Source: Rhodobacterales bacterium (GTDB lineage: Bacteria > Pseudomonadota > Alphaproteobacteria > Rhizobiales > Stappiaceae). From it: 64,000 bases of DNA. The notes beneath the pieces were generated by a model. The model saw only the letters and a list, made by a program, of their open reading frames with translations, searched no databases and was not told where the DNA came from. The position numbers and the translations under genes are program-made. This document shows, piece by piece, positions 19,258 to 27,756 of this stretch. The number at the start of each line of letters is the position of its first letter. Position 1 is the first letter of the stretch. The stretch spans positions 434,001 to 498,000 of the forward strand of contig VIRH01000058.1 in NCBI GenBank assembly GCA_008107755.1. Direction: 5' to 3'.

Positions 19258-19293
19258 AAAAGCCGAAAACGCGGACCAGTGACTGGTCCGCGT
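19258..19293 (-). terminator. Intrinsic terminator or attenuator between phnD and phnE1
   Basis: Perfect 11-bp stem (19269-19279 with 19283-19293), 3-base loop, followed on the minus strand by TTTTCGGCTTTTT. It lies 16 bp after the phnD stop codon and about 150 bp before phnE1. In a transport operon this position usually serves partial termination so that the periplasmic binding protein is made in excess over the permeases. Confidence 0.85.
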
Positions 19294-19309
19294 CTCACGA
19301 ATGGAGCGA

Positions 19310-20224
19310 TTACTCGCTTTTCGACTTACGGGCTTCGATGATGGAAGTGTAGGCCTCGTGGGTGATCGGCTCGAAGCCTCTGGCTTCGCCGGCCATCACG
19401 CCGTAGGCGCATTCCGGATCTTCCTTGGCAAGGTTGGCCATCAGGTCGGTCATCTTGGTCTTGACGTCGTCCGGCAGTTTGTTCGACAGAACGACCGGAC
19501 CTTCCGGGATGACCGGCGAACGCCAGATTTCCCGAATCTCGGTCATGTCGACCAGACCGGCATCAGAGGCCTTGCGCAGGGCACCGGAATTGTAGCCGTC
19601 CTCCCATTCTCCGAGGCCGTCGGCCCAGGTGACGCCCGCATCGATATCGCCATTGAACACGGCAACGATTGTCTGCTCGTGACCGCCGGTGAAAACGACG
19701 TCGGAGAAGTATTCACCCGGCTTCATGGAATAGCCCAGCTTCGGGATCTCGATCGACGGGATCAGGTAACCCGACGTCGAATTCGGATCGCCAAAGCCGA
19801 AAGTCTTGGCCTTCATGTCCTCAAGCGAGTTGATCTCGCTGTCGACGCGTGCAAAGCCGATGGAGTAGTAGCCGTAGCTGCCGTCGTTATTGACCTTCAC
19901 CAGAACCGGCTCGACTGCTTCCGGGTCGGTCAGAAAAACCTTGGCGTAACCGGATGCGCCGAGCAATGCCATGTCGAGATTGCCGCCGAGAAGGCCTTCG
20001 ATCACGCCGTTATAATCGGCCGGCGCGAACAGTTTGACTGGTACGCCGAGCAGGTCGGCAGCCTTTTCTTCCAGGCATTCGTTGGCGCGCAGGCGGTCCG
20101 AAGCGTTTTCGCCCCCAAGGATGCCGATGCGGAATTCGCTGATTTCCTGGGCTCCGGCGATCGAAGCGTTCAGGGCGATCGTGCTGACTGCGGCGAACAC
20201 AGCTATACTGGAAACTATTTTCAT
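19310..20224 (-). CDS. phnD: Phosphonate/phosphite ABC transporter substrate-binding protein PhnD
   Basis: 304 residues from ATG 20224 (GGGGAG upstream; a GTG at 20233 is less likely). Signal peptide to about residue 25 (ending IAGA). The mature protein has the PhnD pattern FRIGILGGENASDRLR, ALLGASGYAKV, SYGYYSIGFARVDS, FGFGDPNSTSGYLIP and VVFTGGHEQTIVAVFNGDIDAGVTW, which together form the phosphonate pocket (Tyr, Ser-Thr-Ser and Asp positions). Binds phosphonates in the periplasm and delivers them to PhnE1/PhnE2. Second gene of phnCDE1E2. Confidence 0.95.
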   Translation of the reverse strand: MKIVSSIAVFAAVSTIALNASIAGAQEISEFRIGILGGENASDRLRANECLEEKAADLLGVPVKLFAPADYNGVIEGLLGGNLDMALLGASGYAKVFLTDPEAVEPVLVKVNNDGSYGYYSIGFARVDSEINSLEDMKAKTFGFGDPNSTSGYLIPSIEIPKLGYSMKPGEYFSDVVFTGGHEQTIVAVFNGDIDAGVTWADGLGEWEDGYNSGALRKASDAGLVDMTEIREIWRSPVIPEGPVVLSNKLPDDVKTKMTDLMANLAKEDPECAYGVMAGEARGFEPITHEAYTSIIEARKSKSE

Positions 20225-20277
20225 ATGGGACACTCCCCGAGGGTCTGATACGTGATTACGTCTTTCGTGCGGGCTGC

Positions 20278-21111
20278 TTAGACCGCCACTGCCGCCGGGC
20301 TCATCGCTCCGGCGGATCTCGATCTGCCGGGGGCACCGGCATCGATGGCGGTCGACGTGGCCGCCTCGTTGAAACTTTCATCCGCGCCATAGATCTCGCG
20401 GGCGGCCTGTGTCGTCAGTTCCTCCGGCTTGCCGTCGAAGACGAGGACGCCGTCACGCATTCCGATGACCCGGTCGCAATAGCTGCGGGCCGTATCGAGC
20501 GTGTGCAGGTTGCAGATGACCATCTTGCCGTCGCGTTCGTGAATTTCGCGCAGCGCATCCATGACAATCTTTGCATTCATCGGATCGAGCGAGGCGATCG
20601 GTTCGTCCGCCAGGATCATGTAAGGCGTCTGCATGAGCGCACGTGCGATCGCGACGCGCTGCTGCTGCCCTCCGGACAACTCCTCGGCACGCTTCGTTGC
20701 TTCTTGCGCGATGCCAAGGCGATCGAGCGCAGCAAGTGCGTCGCGGACATCGTCTTCCGCAAAAACGTTGAAGAGGCTCTTGAGGGTCCCGTGACCGTTA
20801 AGCCTGCCCAGCATCACGTTGGTCACGACATCAAGCCGCGGCACAAGGTTGAACTGCTGGAACACCATGGCGCAGTCGCGTTGCCAGCGACGCATCATTG
20901 CGCCCTTGAGGCTGAGGATATCCCGGTCACCGAACAGAATCTGGCCGGAGGTTGCCGGTGTCAGGCGATTGATCATTCGCAAGAGGGTCGACTTGCCCGC
21001 CCCCGAACGTCCAATCACACCGACCATCTGCGGCTTGTCGATGCCGAAACTGATGCCGTTGACTGCGGTCCTTGCGCCGAAGCTCTTCGAAACGTTCCGA
21101 AATTGAATCAC
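20278..21111 (-). CDS. phnC: Phosphonate ABC transporter ATP-binding protein PhnC
   Basis: 277 residues. Walker [10 protein letters not shown] at 34-42, Q-loop Q85, signature [15 protein letters not shown], Walker B YMILADEP, and the switch His in ICNLHTLD. First gene of phnCDE1E2. The last 30 residues ([14 protein letters not shown] end) extend beyond the usual PhnC. The gene starts about 67 bp after a candidate Pho box on the minus strand (21178-21195), fitting control by phosphate starvation. Confidence 0.95.
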   Translation of the reverse strand: MIQFRNVSKSFGARTAVNGISFGIDKPQMVGVIGRSGAGKSTLLRMINRLTPATSGQILFGDRDILSLKGAMMRRWQRDCAMVFQQFNLVPRLDVVTNVMLGRLNGHGTLKSLFNVFAEDDVRDALAALDRLGIAQEATKRAEELSGGQQQRVAIARALMQTPYMILADEPIASLDPMNAKIVMDALREIHERDGKMVICNLHTLDTARSYCDRVIGMRDGVLVFDGKPEELTTQAAREIYGADESFNEAATSTAIDAGAPGRSRSAGAMSPAAVAV

Positions 21112-21177
21112 CCGTCAGCCCTGCCGTGGTTGGTGCGTTTTCTCCGGCGAGAAGAGCCATCGCAAGATTGCAGGTTG

Positions 21178-21195
21178 ATGACAGGTTCTTGACCG
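21178..21195 (-). promoter_or_regulatory. Candidate Pho box for phnC
   Basis: On the minus strand the bases read CGGTCAA-GAAC-CTGTCAT, two 7-base repeats with a 4-base spacer, matching the PhoB consensus CTGTCAT-N4-CTGTCAC closely. It ends 67 bp before the phnC start codon. Prediction from pattern only. Confidence 0.6.
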
Positions 21196-21403
21196 GACCA
21201 TCAAAGATTGACGACGGTTCAATGACAGCGGCCGGGAGGTCTGCCGGCACCGATTTTCCCGAAGACGAATTGACCGGTCTCCTTAAGAGCTTCGGGCAGC
21301 CGCAGGCGAGATGCCCCGTCAGACATCGACCGGGCCCCTCGGCAGATCGCAGAGCCGCAGGCGTCGCGCTTTTTGCCCCATGTCGCACAGGAAAAGGCGG
21401 CCT

Positions 21404-21421
21404 CGGTCATGACAGTGTCAT
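21404..21421 (+). promoter_or_regulatory. Candidate Pho box for the acetyltransferase
   Basis: On the plus strand the bases read CGGTCAT-GACA-GTGTCAT, again 7+4+7, with 12 of 14 matches to the PhoB repeat consensus. It lies 71 bp upstream of the acetyltransferase start at 21493 and faces the opposite way to the Pho box upstream of phnC. The region 21112-21492 between the two divergent genes holds no gene that I can support. Confidence 0.55.
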
Positions 21422-21492
21422 CGAAGCGTCGCCAAAGCGCGCGCCGGAAGCCTTATGATGCTCCCCTCACCTCGATTCTTCCCGGAGCCTCA

Positions 21493-22119
21493 ATGTCCGC
21501 CCCCACACAGAAACCCGCTCTCACAGAAGCACCGAACATTCATCCGGACGCACATGTCCTTGACTGCGAGCTTGGGAGATGGACCGAAGTCGGTGCCTTC
21601 ACCGACATGCGGGAAAGCCGGATGGGAGATTATTCCTACATCGTCCAGGAAGGCGATGTCGTCTGGTCTACCATCGGAAAGTTCTGTTCCATCGCACGCC
21701 GTGTGCGTCTCAATCCCGGCAATCACGCAACCTGGCGAGCATCGCAGCACCACTTCACCTATCGCGCAGCAGCATACGGTTTGGGGGATGACGATGCGGA
21801 GTTCTTCAACTGGCGCAAGGAGGATTGGGTGACGATCGGAAACGATGTCTGGATCGGGCACAACGTGACGGTTCTTGCGGGTGTTACCATAGGAACCGGC
21901 GCGATCGTCGCTGCCGGAGCAGTCGTTTCAAAGGATGTTGCGCCCTATACTGTCGTCGGCGGTGTCGCCGCAAAGGAAATCAAGCGCCGTTTCAGCAAGG
22001 CCCAGGAAGAGGCTCTTCTGGCCATAAGCTGGTGGGACTGGAGCCACGACCAGTTGAAGGAGCGACTTCCCGATTTCCGCAAGCTCTCCATCGACGCCTT
22101 CATCGAGAAATACCGCTAG
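21493..22119 (+). CDS. Phosphonate-associated hexapeptide-repeat acetyltransferase
   Basis: 208 residues from ATG 21493; a longer frame from 21373 would cross the Pho box and lacks a ribosome site. Left-handed beta-helix repeats are clear: [19 protein letters not shown], then [19 protein letters not shown] and [20 protein letters not shown]. This is the xenobiotic/chloramphenicol acetyltransferase-like group that accompanies phn genes (TIGR03308 type). It may acetylate an aminoalkylphosphonate or an intermediate, but its substrate is unproven. It is divergent from phnCDE1E2; C-P lyase genes phnG-phnM are not in this window. Confidence 0.85.
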   Translation: MSAPTQKPALTEAPNIHPDAHVLDCELGRWTEVGAFTDMRESRMGDYSYIVQEGDVVWSTIGKFCSIARRVRLNPGNHATWRASQHHFTYRAAAYGLGDDDAEFFNWRKEDWVTIGNDVWIGHNVTVLAGVTIGTGAIVAAGAVVSKDVAPYTVVGGVAAKEIKRRFSKAQEEALLAISWWDWSHDQLKERLPDFRKLSIDAFIEKYR

Positions 22120-22212
22120 CTCCCCGAACACATCCGGCGGTGTTTGCCCGGTCCGGACGTGGGGTGACCTTCAGCGGTTCCACCAACATCCATTCGGCAT
22201 TACACTGGCGCG

Positions 22213-22794
22213 ATGAGCGACACCCCTGCCCTCTTTCAGTGCAGTCTTGGCCCCAGCTTGCGCAGGTGGCGGGTGCTCAACCGTATCAAGCAGGAGACGC
22301 TGGCGCGCGACCTTGGCGTTTCGCAGAGCAAGGTTTCTCGCTGGGAAAGCGGGCTCGTACAGCCCGAGGGCGCGGATCGGCTTGCGGTCCTCAGGCTTCT
22401 GCGCGCCAGAACTTGCAGTGCCGCCGACCGGGCCTTGCTCGATCTCGTGACGCGGTCCTCGGCGCCGGTTCATCTTGTCTGCGACCTGACGCACAGGCTG
22501 CTCGCCATTTCGCAATCGCGCGCACAGGAATGGCATCTCCCGGTCGCGGAGTTCATGAACCGGCCTCTGTGGCGGTTCGCATCCGAAGGAATCCGGCAGA
22601 TGGAAGCCGAACTGTCTGACCGTGGATGGTTCGAGCCGTTTGCGCCCGACATCTGCTTCACGACCGAGCGAGCGGATTTCCCTGAGATGTCGATCCCCGA
22701 AAGCGGTGTCCGGATTTCCCGGCTCCCGCTGTCGGATGGCAGCTTTGCGCGGCTTGTGCGCGAAATACCGGTGACCGCCACAAGCGCGCACTGA
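22213..22794 (+). CDS. XRE-family transcriptional regulator with C-terminal PAS-like domain
   Basis: 193 residues. A helix-turn-helix at about residues 14-66 (LRRWRVLNRIKQETLARDLG, then VSQSKVSRWESG) of the XRE/Cro type. The C-terminal 110 residues (HLVCDLTHRLLAISQSRAQEW, then MNRPLWRF) look like a short PAS-like sensor fold, without recognisable cofactor residues. Cytoplasmic DNA-binding protein. It lies 83 bp before the HD hydrolase in the same direction; target genes unknown. Confidence 0.75.
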   Translation: MSDTPALFQCSLGPSLRRWRVLNRIKQETLARDLGVSQSKVSRWESGLVQPEGADRLAVLRLLRARTCSAADRALLDLVTRSSAPVHLVCDLTHRLLAISQSRAQEWHLPVAEFMNRPLWRFASEGIRQMEAELSDRGWFEPFAPDICFTTERADFPEMSIPESGVRISRLPLSDGSFARLVREIPVTATSAH

Positions 22795-22877
22795 AGGATG
22801 AGTGACGGGGTCCGGTATCGGCGCATAAAATATGCGGTAGCTCGATTTCAACCTTCCGGACGGTTAGCGTTGGCCTC

Positions 22878-23528
22878 ATGACCGATATTCATACCGCCTC
22901 CCCCACCGATCTCGCCATGCCTGCCGAACGGCTCGCCGGTCTTCTGGACTTCATGCAGGCGGCCGAACGCCTGAAGGACACGCTTCGATCCGGCGCGACA
23001 CGCCGGGGCCGTCCGGAAAGCACCGCGGAGCATTCCTGGCGCCTTGCGCTGATGGTTCTCGTATTCGAGCGCGAACTTGCCGGGATCGATGTTCTAAAGC
23101 TCTTGAAACTGTGCATCGTTCATGATCTTGGCGAAGCCATCTCAGGAGACGTTCCAGCGCCGCTTCAAACGGCGGACGACAACCGGGTCGCGCGTGAGCG
23201 GCAGGATTTCGAAACCCTGTGCGCGCCCCTGCCCCCGGACGTTGCGCGTCATCTGATGGACCTTTGGGGGGAGTATTCCGCAGCAGAGACACCGGAAGCT
23301 CGCATGGCCAAGGGCTTGGACAAGCTGGAAACCATGCTGCAACACCAGTTGATGCCTTTGCAGAACACGAGCTTCTATTCCTTCAACTTGACTTACGGAA
23401 CGCGGCAAACCGATTTTCAGCCGCTGACGCGACAGATCCGCAAGGACGTCGATGCGGGCACGCGTGCCATCATGGAAGGCGCTGTGGAACCGGGCTTCCG
23501 CTACCGGGCTGCATCGAAAGATGACTAG
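22878..23528 (+). CDS. HD-domain hydrolase (YfbR/HDDC2-like)
   Basis: 216 residues. HD-domain metal ligands are visible in order: H51-type histidine in STAEHSWRLALM, the HD pair in CIVHDLGEAISGD, and the distant Asp in GLDKLETMLQHQLM. This spacing is that of the HD_3 group, which includes 5'-deoxynucleotidases (YfbR, HDDC2). Likely hydrolyses phosphate from nucleotides in the cytoplasm. Convergent with the type III PKS operon, 61 bp apart. Confidence 0.85.
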   Translation: MTDIHTASPTDLAMPAERLAGLLDFMQAAERLKDTLRSGATRRGRPESTAEHSWRLALMVLVFERELAGIDVLKLLKLCIVHDLGEAISGDVPAPLQTADDNRVARERQDFETLCAPLPPDVARHLMDLWGEYSAAETPEARMAKGLDKLETMLQHQLMPLQNTSFYSFNLTYGTRQTDFQPLTRQIRKDVDAGTRAIMEGAVEPGFRYRAASKDD

Positions 23529-23589
23529 AAAAGCTCCGCGCTTGATCAGCAAGGCATCTGCTCGCAAATCTTGATGCGGTGCTATCCGT

Positions 23590-24744
23590 TTATGCCTTGC
23601 CGCTCAGGCCGGCGCCCACCGTCAGCAGGCGCGGGACCGCCTCGACAAGCGCCGCGATGCCGCCGAAGGCGTGTGGCCGCGAGGCCATCCAGGCGACCGT
23701 GCGCGAAACCTGCAGGCGCGGCCCGAAGCGCCTGACCCAACTTGAAGAATAGCGTTGACCGGCAGCATCCCGCAGGGCGGCATCGTGAAGGTCGATGCCT
23801 TCAAGCTCGCGCCCAAGCAGGGAGGCGGACTGGATCGCCATCGATATTCCCTCAGCGATCGCCGGATGCGCTTCTCCCGCCAGATTGCCGACGCGGAAAA
23901 TACCGTCCTGGTAGCGCGTCCGGATCGCCGGTCGGACAGAACCGGTCGCAAGCCACTTGCCCGATAGCTCCGCACCCTCCAGCACCTCCCGCACACCGCG
24001 GCAACTCGCAAGAAGGTGGGCATGGACGATTTCGGCGGCGGTTCCGCTGTGCTCCTGCCGCAACCGATCAAGAGCCTCGGCACGTATGCAGCAGGAAAGG
24101 GATAGCCGTCCCGCGTCGGCCCAGACGATCCCGCCGTAGCCACCGGGAAAGGCCAGTAACGGCATGGTATCGTCGGCGAGTTCGGCGTCCTTGAAATAGG
24201 CTTTGAAGCCCAGAAGATCCCTTGTGCCGGCGTTTTTCGGCAGGCCGGTCGGCAGCGTCGTGCGATCCCAGGACCCGTGGGCGGCTATGACAATCGGCGC
24301 ACGAAGCGTCCGCGATTCTCCGCCGGCCGCTTCGAGGGTCACCTCATGTTCGCCATCCACATGATCGAGTGCCACCGCACGGCAGGGCTGGTGGAGATCG
24401 GCCCCCTCGCCCTTAGCGGCGTCGCGAAGCAGGGTGTCGAGCACATCGCGGCCGAGCGCCCGGCCAAAACTCTCGCCGCCCGGCATCGGTGCCGTCACCA
24501 TGCGCTTGCCGGCGTAAAGGGCAACCTTTCGGATCTCCGGCCCCGCGTGAGCCCGCCACGCCTCCTCGACGCCCAGTCGGTGAAAGATGGGAATGTTGGC
24601 GGCCGACATGAATTCCCCGCACACCTTTCGGCGTGGGAATTCTTCCCGTTCGACAAGGGCTACCCGGCGCCCTTGGCGGGCCAGCTCTATCGCGGCCGTC
24701 GAGCCGGCCGGGCCTGCACCAATGACAATCACGTCATAGCTCAT
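23590..24744 (-). CDS. FAD-dependent oxidoreductase of a type III PKS operon (geranylgeranyl-reductase-like)
   Basis: 384 residues from ATG 24744. Rossmann FAD motif GAGPAG at 9-14 in DVIVIGAGPAGSTAA, the following RRKVCGEF motif, and the second FAD motif FRVGNLAGEAHPAIAEGISMA near residue 290, all typical of the geranylgeranyl reductase/UbiH-related flavoproteins. Its start codon overlaps the stop of the methyltransferase (ATGA), so the two are translationally coupled. It probably oxidises or reduces the aromatic or pyrone product of the PKS; this is inference. Third gene of the operon. Confidence 0.88.
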   Translation of the reverse strand: MSYDVIVIGAGPAGSTAAIELARQGRRVALVEREEFPRRKVCGEFMSAANIPIFHRLGVEEAWRAHAGPEIRKVALYAGKRMVTAPMPGGESFGRALGRDVLDTLLRDAAKGEGADLHQPCRAVALDHVDGEHEVTLEAAGGESRTLRAPIVIAAHGSWDRTTLPTGLPKNAGTRDLLGFKAYFKDAELADDTMPLLAFPGGYGGIVWADAGRLSLSCCIRAEALDRLRQEHSGTAAEIVHAHLLASCRGVREVLEGAELSGKWLATGSVRPAIRTRYQDGIFRVGNLAGEAHPAIAEGISMAIQSASLLGRELEGIDLHDAALRDAAGQRYSSSWVRRFGPRLQVSRTVAWMASRPHAFGGIAALVEAVPRLLTVGAGLSGKA

Positions 24745-25448
24745 GGCATCTCCCCGCCGCGTGCCGCAAAACCATGCGTAAACGGCCCGATCGATCGCTC
24801 GCACAGGACGTTCCCGGAACCTCCGGGCCAGAGTTCCGACAGTTCATGCCCAGTGAACCCCGCCCAAACGCTCGCGGGCGCATCATGACGCGTGACGGCG
24901 TTGGCGCCGATCACGCCGAGTGTTCCGGAGGCCATCAGGGCAAAGCGGGACCGGCGCGGCTCCGTCGCAACGAAGCAATCCGCAAGGTCTGCGATCCCTG
25001 TAAGAAGATCCGTAAGCTGCTCTTGATGAAAGTGATGGAGAAAAAGATTTGTCAGCATGAGGTCCTGCCGTTCGCCACGGCCCAGCCAGTCAAAGACATC
25101 AGCAGTTACGGTTTCCAGAGACCAGCCAAACGCTGCGATCTGCTCACGCACATCCTTCCTCACAAGATCCTGCTGGTCGACGAGGGTCAGCGTGACATCC
25201 GGCCAGGCCGGGGCCATTTTCCGCGCAAGTGCCAATGTGGCGTGCCCGTCTCCGCAGCCGATTTCGGCGATCCGGCGCGGCGGATTGGCAACATATCTGC
25301 GCAGGAGCCCGGACATGACGGACGTCTGAAACATCAACGCGTTGATGCGGCGCAGATCCCGGCGCGAGCCCTGGGCGGCAGCATCTTCCGGCGGCAGCAG
25401 ATCAAGCATTTCCGGAACGATGGCGCGCCCGGCTCGAAGGTCCTTCAT
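24741..25448 (-). CDS. SAM-dependent methyltransferase of a type III PKS operon
   Basis: 235 residues from ATG 25448, which overlaps the PKS stop codon (ATGA). Class I methyltransferase with motif I AEIGCGDGHA at 61-70, the acidic strand TLTLVDQQD (binding the SAM ribose), and ADVFDWLG then LMLTNLFLHHFHQEQL as motif IV/V. It likely methylates the polyketide on oxygen or carbon. The arrangement PKS, methyltransferase, flavoprotein recurs in alphaproteobacteria, but the product of this version is not known to me. Confidence 0.88.
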   Translation of the reverse strand: MKDLRAGRAIVPEMLDLLPPEDAAAQGSRRDLRRINALMFQTSVMSGLLRRYVANPPRRIAEIGCGDGHATLALARKMAPAWPDVTLTLVDQQDLVRKDVREQIAAFGWSLETVTADVFDWLGRGERQDLMLTNLFLHHFHQEQLTDLLTGIADLADCFVATEPRRSRFALMASGTLGVIGANAVTRHDAPASVWAGFTGHELSELWPGGSGNVLCERSIGPFTHGFAARGGEMP

Positions 25449-26518
25449 GACGCCATCCTGAAGGTCATAGTCTCGGCGGTCAGGCCCGGCCCGAACGCCA
25501 TGCCGCACCCTTTCTCGCCGGCGCGGGCCGTTTTCAGCATTCTGGCGAGTACGAACATGACCGTCGCAGACGACATGTTGCCGTAATCACGCAGCACCTG
25601 ACGCGACGGCTCCAGCGCATCCGAGGAAAGGTTCAGCGTTCGCTGCACCGCATCCAGCACCGACCGCCCGCCGGGATGAACGGCCCAAAGATCGATGTCA
25701 TCGACCGCGTCGCCATCAAGGATCGTTTCGATATTTCCTCCGAGCACCGTGTGGATCTTTGCAGGTATCTGGCCGGACAGCACCATATCGAAACCGTCAT
25801 TGCGCACATGCCAGCTCATGAGGTCCCGTCCATCCGGGGCAAGCAGTGCCTTGAACCGGTCGAGCTGTATGCCTTCCTCGCTCGCCGTCACAAGGGCCGC
25901 GGAACAACCGTCGCCCCAGAGGCTGAATGTGAGCAGCTGTTCAAGATCCGCAGTTTCCTTGAGGTGGAGCGTCGTCAGCTCGCAATTGACGACGAGGACT
26001 TTTGCCTCTGGCTCGGATCGGACGATATGGCGGGCAAGCTTGAGGCTGTTGATGGCGGCGTAACAGCCCATGAACCCCACCGACGTTCGCTCGACCGAAG
26101 GGTTCAGGCCGGCGCGTGCGACGATCTCCAGATCGACACCGGGTGCGGAAAACCCCGTGCAGCTTGCAACGATCAGGTGCGTGATCTTGCTGGTGTCACT
26201 GCCCAGCTCCAGCTTCTCGACGGCCTGAATCGCAAGCTCGGCTGCATGGACTTCGTAGAGGTCCATACGATCGGCCGTTCCCGGGAAAGCGCCCCTGCGA
26301 AACAGTCCGTCCCTGTCGATCACCGGTCCGGACGCATCATTGGCGGGTGCGAGACAGGAAAAGCGATGTTCTATGCCCGCGCGGTCGGCCATCTTCCTGA
26401 AAAGCGCCTGTTTCCTCGGCTCCCTTTCAAGGTTCGCCGCGGCAAATTGTAGAAAGTAGTCGTGAACTTCGAAAGCGGGCACCGCTGTTGCAATGCGGTT
26501 GATAAACGTGCGGGTCAT
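25445..26518 (-). CDS. Type III polyketide synthase (chalcone/stilbene synthase family)
   Basis: 357 residues. Complete thiolase-fold catalytic triad: C152 in GFMGCYAAINSLKLAR, H281 in WAVHPGGRSVLDA, N314 in DYGNMSSATVMF. The C-terminal GCGMAFGPGLTAETM is the family's cyclisation-cavity signature. Condenses malonyl-CoA units on a starter CoA ester to give alkylpyrones or alkylresorcinols; the starter cannot be told from sequence. First gene of an operon with a methyltransferase and an FAD oxidoreductase joined by 4-base overlaps. Confidence 0.95.
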   Translation of the reverse strand: MTRTFINRIATAVPAFEVHDYFLQFAAANLEREPRKQALFRKMADRAGIEHRFSCLAPANDASGPVIDRDGLFRRGAFPGTADRMDLYEVHAAELAIQAVEKLELGSDTSKITHLIVASCTGFSAPGVDLEIVARAGLNPSVERTSVGFMGCYAAINSLKLARHIVRSEPEAKVLVVNCELTTLHLKETADLEQLLTFSLWGDGCSAALVTASEEGIQLDRFKALLAPDGRDLMSWHVRNDGFDMVLSGQIPAKIHTVLGGNIETILDGDAVDDIDLWAVHPGGRSVLDAVQRTLNLSSDALEPSRQVLRDYGNMSSATVMFVLARMLKTARAGEKGCGMAFGPGLTAETMTFRMAS

Positions 26519-26732
26519 GAAGCGCTCCAGATCAGCCGCGTCTCACGCCGCCTTGTCATTAAACGCCCCAGCCTCGCTTTTGGTTCATGTTTCAGAGAAA
26601 AAGGTGCAGGGAAACAAAGGCGTCTCCGCCCGCCCCGGCGCCGGTTTGGCTCACGTTACAGTGACTGCGCTACAGCCCGTGTCGGCAACTCGGTCTGCGA
26701 TGGAGGAAATCCGCCCATCAGGGAAAGGTGCC

Positions 26733-27521
26733 TCACTCGGCAGCTTCCCGCTCTTCGCTGTGGAAGGCGCTCTGGCTTACCTTTCCGTCCTTCACTTCGA
26801 TCATCTGGCCCTGCGGGACTTCAATCCAGCAGTCCCGGGCCTCGTCGAGAGGTTCGGAAACGACCATGACGCCGTCCTCGAAGATCCGGTAGAAGAGTGT
26901 CGGCGCCAGATAGTCCGACGCATAACGGGCAGCATAGAGTGTCTCACCGTCGGACCAGCCGGCGGCAAAGCGCATGTGCGGCGTGATTCCGGAATAGCGC
27001 GACAGGGCTTCGGCTTCGTAGATCGCGCGGGCCATGGCCGCACGCGGATGCCGGTCGAGACCGTAGGCGAGCGCCACCAGGAACAGGCTTTCACTGTCGG
27101 TACCGCCGAGCCGGCTGCGGTAGAGATCGTCCGGGATCATGTTGTCGAGGCGGCGGCGCACCTTTTCGTAACCGCCAACCTGGCCGTTGTGCATGAATGT
27201 CCAGCGATCGTGGGTGAAAGGGTGACAGTTTTCGCGGTTCGTCGCCGTCCCTGTCGAGGCGCGCACATGAGCCAGGAAATGCCCTGAGCGGATGTGTGTC
27301 GCGATCTGCAACAGGTTCGGATCCGACCAGGCCGGACGAACGTCCTTGTAGAGACAGGGCGTCTGACGGTCCGAATACCATGCAACCCCGAAACCATCGG
27401 CGTTGACCGCTGTCTTGCAGGAGATCGCGTTTCGGCTCTGGTTGATCAGCGAATGCTGAGGGTGGCAAATGACTTCTTCAAGATACTTCGGAGCCCCGCT
27501 CCAGGCAGCCCAGCGGCACAT
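26733..27521 (-). CDS. Class II glutamine amidotransferase (YafJ/EgtC-like)
   Basis: 262 residues. The mature N-terminus MCRWAAW exposes the nucleophile C2, and the family residues R72-type in THIRSGHFLAHVRAST, NGQVGGYEKVRR and GGTDSESLFLVAL (Asn-Gly and Asp pocket of glutamine) are present. It is an N-terminal nucleophile hydrolase that releases ammonia from glutamine or cleaves gamma-glutamyl groups. EgtC of ergothioneine synthesis belongs to the same family, but this gene is 20 kb from egtB-egtD and separately transcribed, so I do not assign it to that pathway. Confidence 0.85.
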   Translation of the reverse strand: MCRWAAWSGAPKYLEEVICHPQHSLINQSRNAISCKTAVNADGFGVAWYSDRQTPCLYKDVRPAWSDPNLLQIATHIRSGHFLAHVRASTGTATNRENCHPFTHDRWTFMHNGQVGGYEKVRRRLDNMIPDDLYRSRLGGTDSESLFLVALAYGLDRHPRAAMARAIYEAEALSRYSGITPHMRFAAGWSDGETLYAARYASDYLAPTLFYRIFEDGVMVVSEPLDEARDCWIEVPQGQMIEVKDGKVSQSAFHSEEREAAE

Positions 27522-27563
27522 AGCACGTCTTTTCCCTTGGCAGCATTCCGGATCCGGCAGAGA

Positions 27564-27616
27564 CGCCCGACCGACACCCCGCGATGTGGTCGGGCGCAGA
27601 CTGGTCCTGTCTGCGC
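27564..27616. repeat. Two consecutive hairpins downstream of the SH3 protein gene
   Basis: Stem 1: 9 bp, 27564-27572 with 27588-27596. Stem 2: 8 bp, GCGCAGAC 27594-27601 with GTCTGCGC 27609-27616. They overlap at 27594-27596, so they are alternative structures. They sit 140-190 bp beyond the stop at 27757 on the minus strand and just before the amidotransferase start. There is no T-tract, so rho-independent termination is doubtful. Confidence 0.4.
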
Positions 27617-27756
27617 ATTAGCTGCGATATGAAACTGGAAAAAGTGAGTCCCGTCCAGACGGATCGTTGCCGTTGCGCACCGGAAAGTGCACCTGCAACG
27701 ACCCGTCGTGACGGTCACCATCCGGCCTGGCAGGCCAACCGGATGCGCTGGTCCGA

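Noticed and set aside
26733-27521. Assignment of the class II amidotransferase as EgtC
   Set aside because: It is 20 kb from egtB-egtD, on the other strand, and its sequence is equally close to YafJ-type enzymes.
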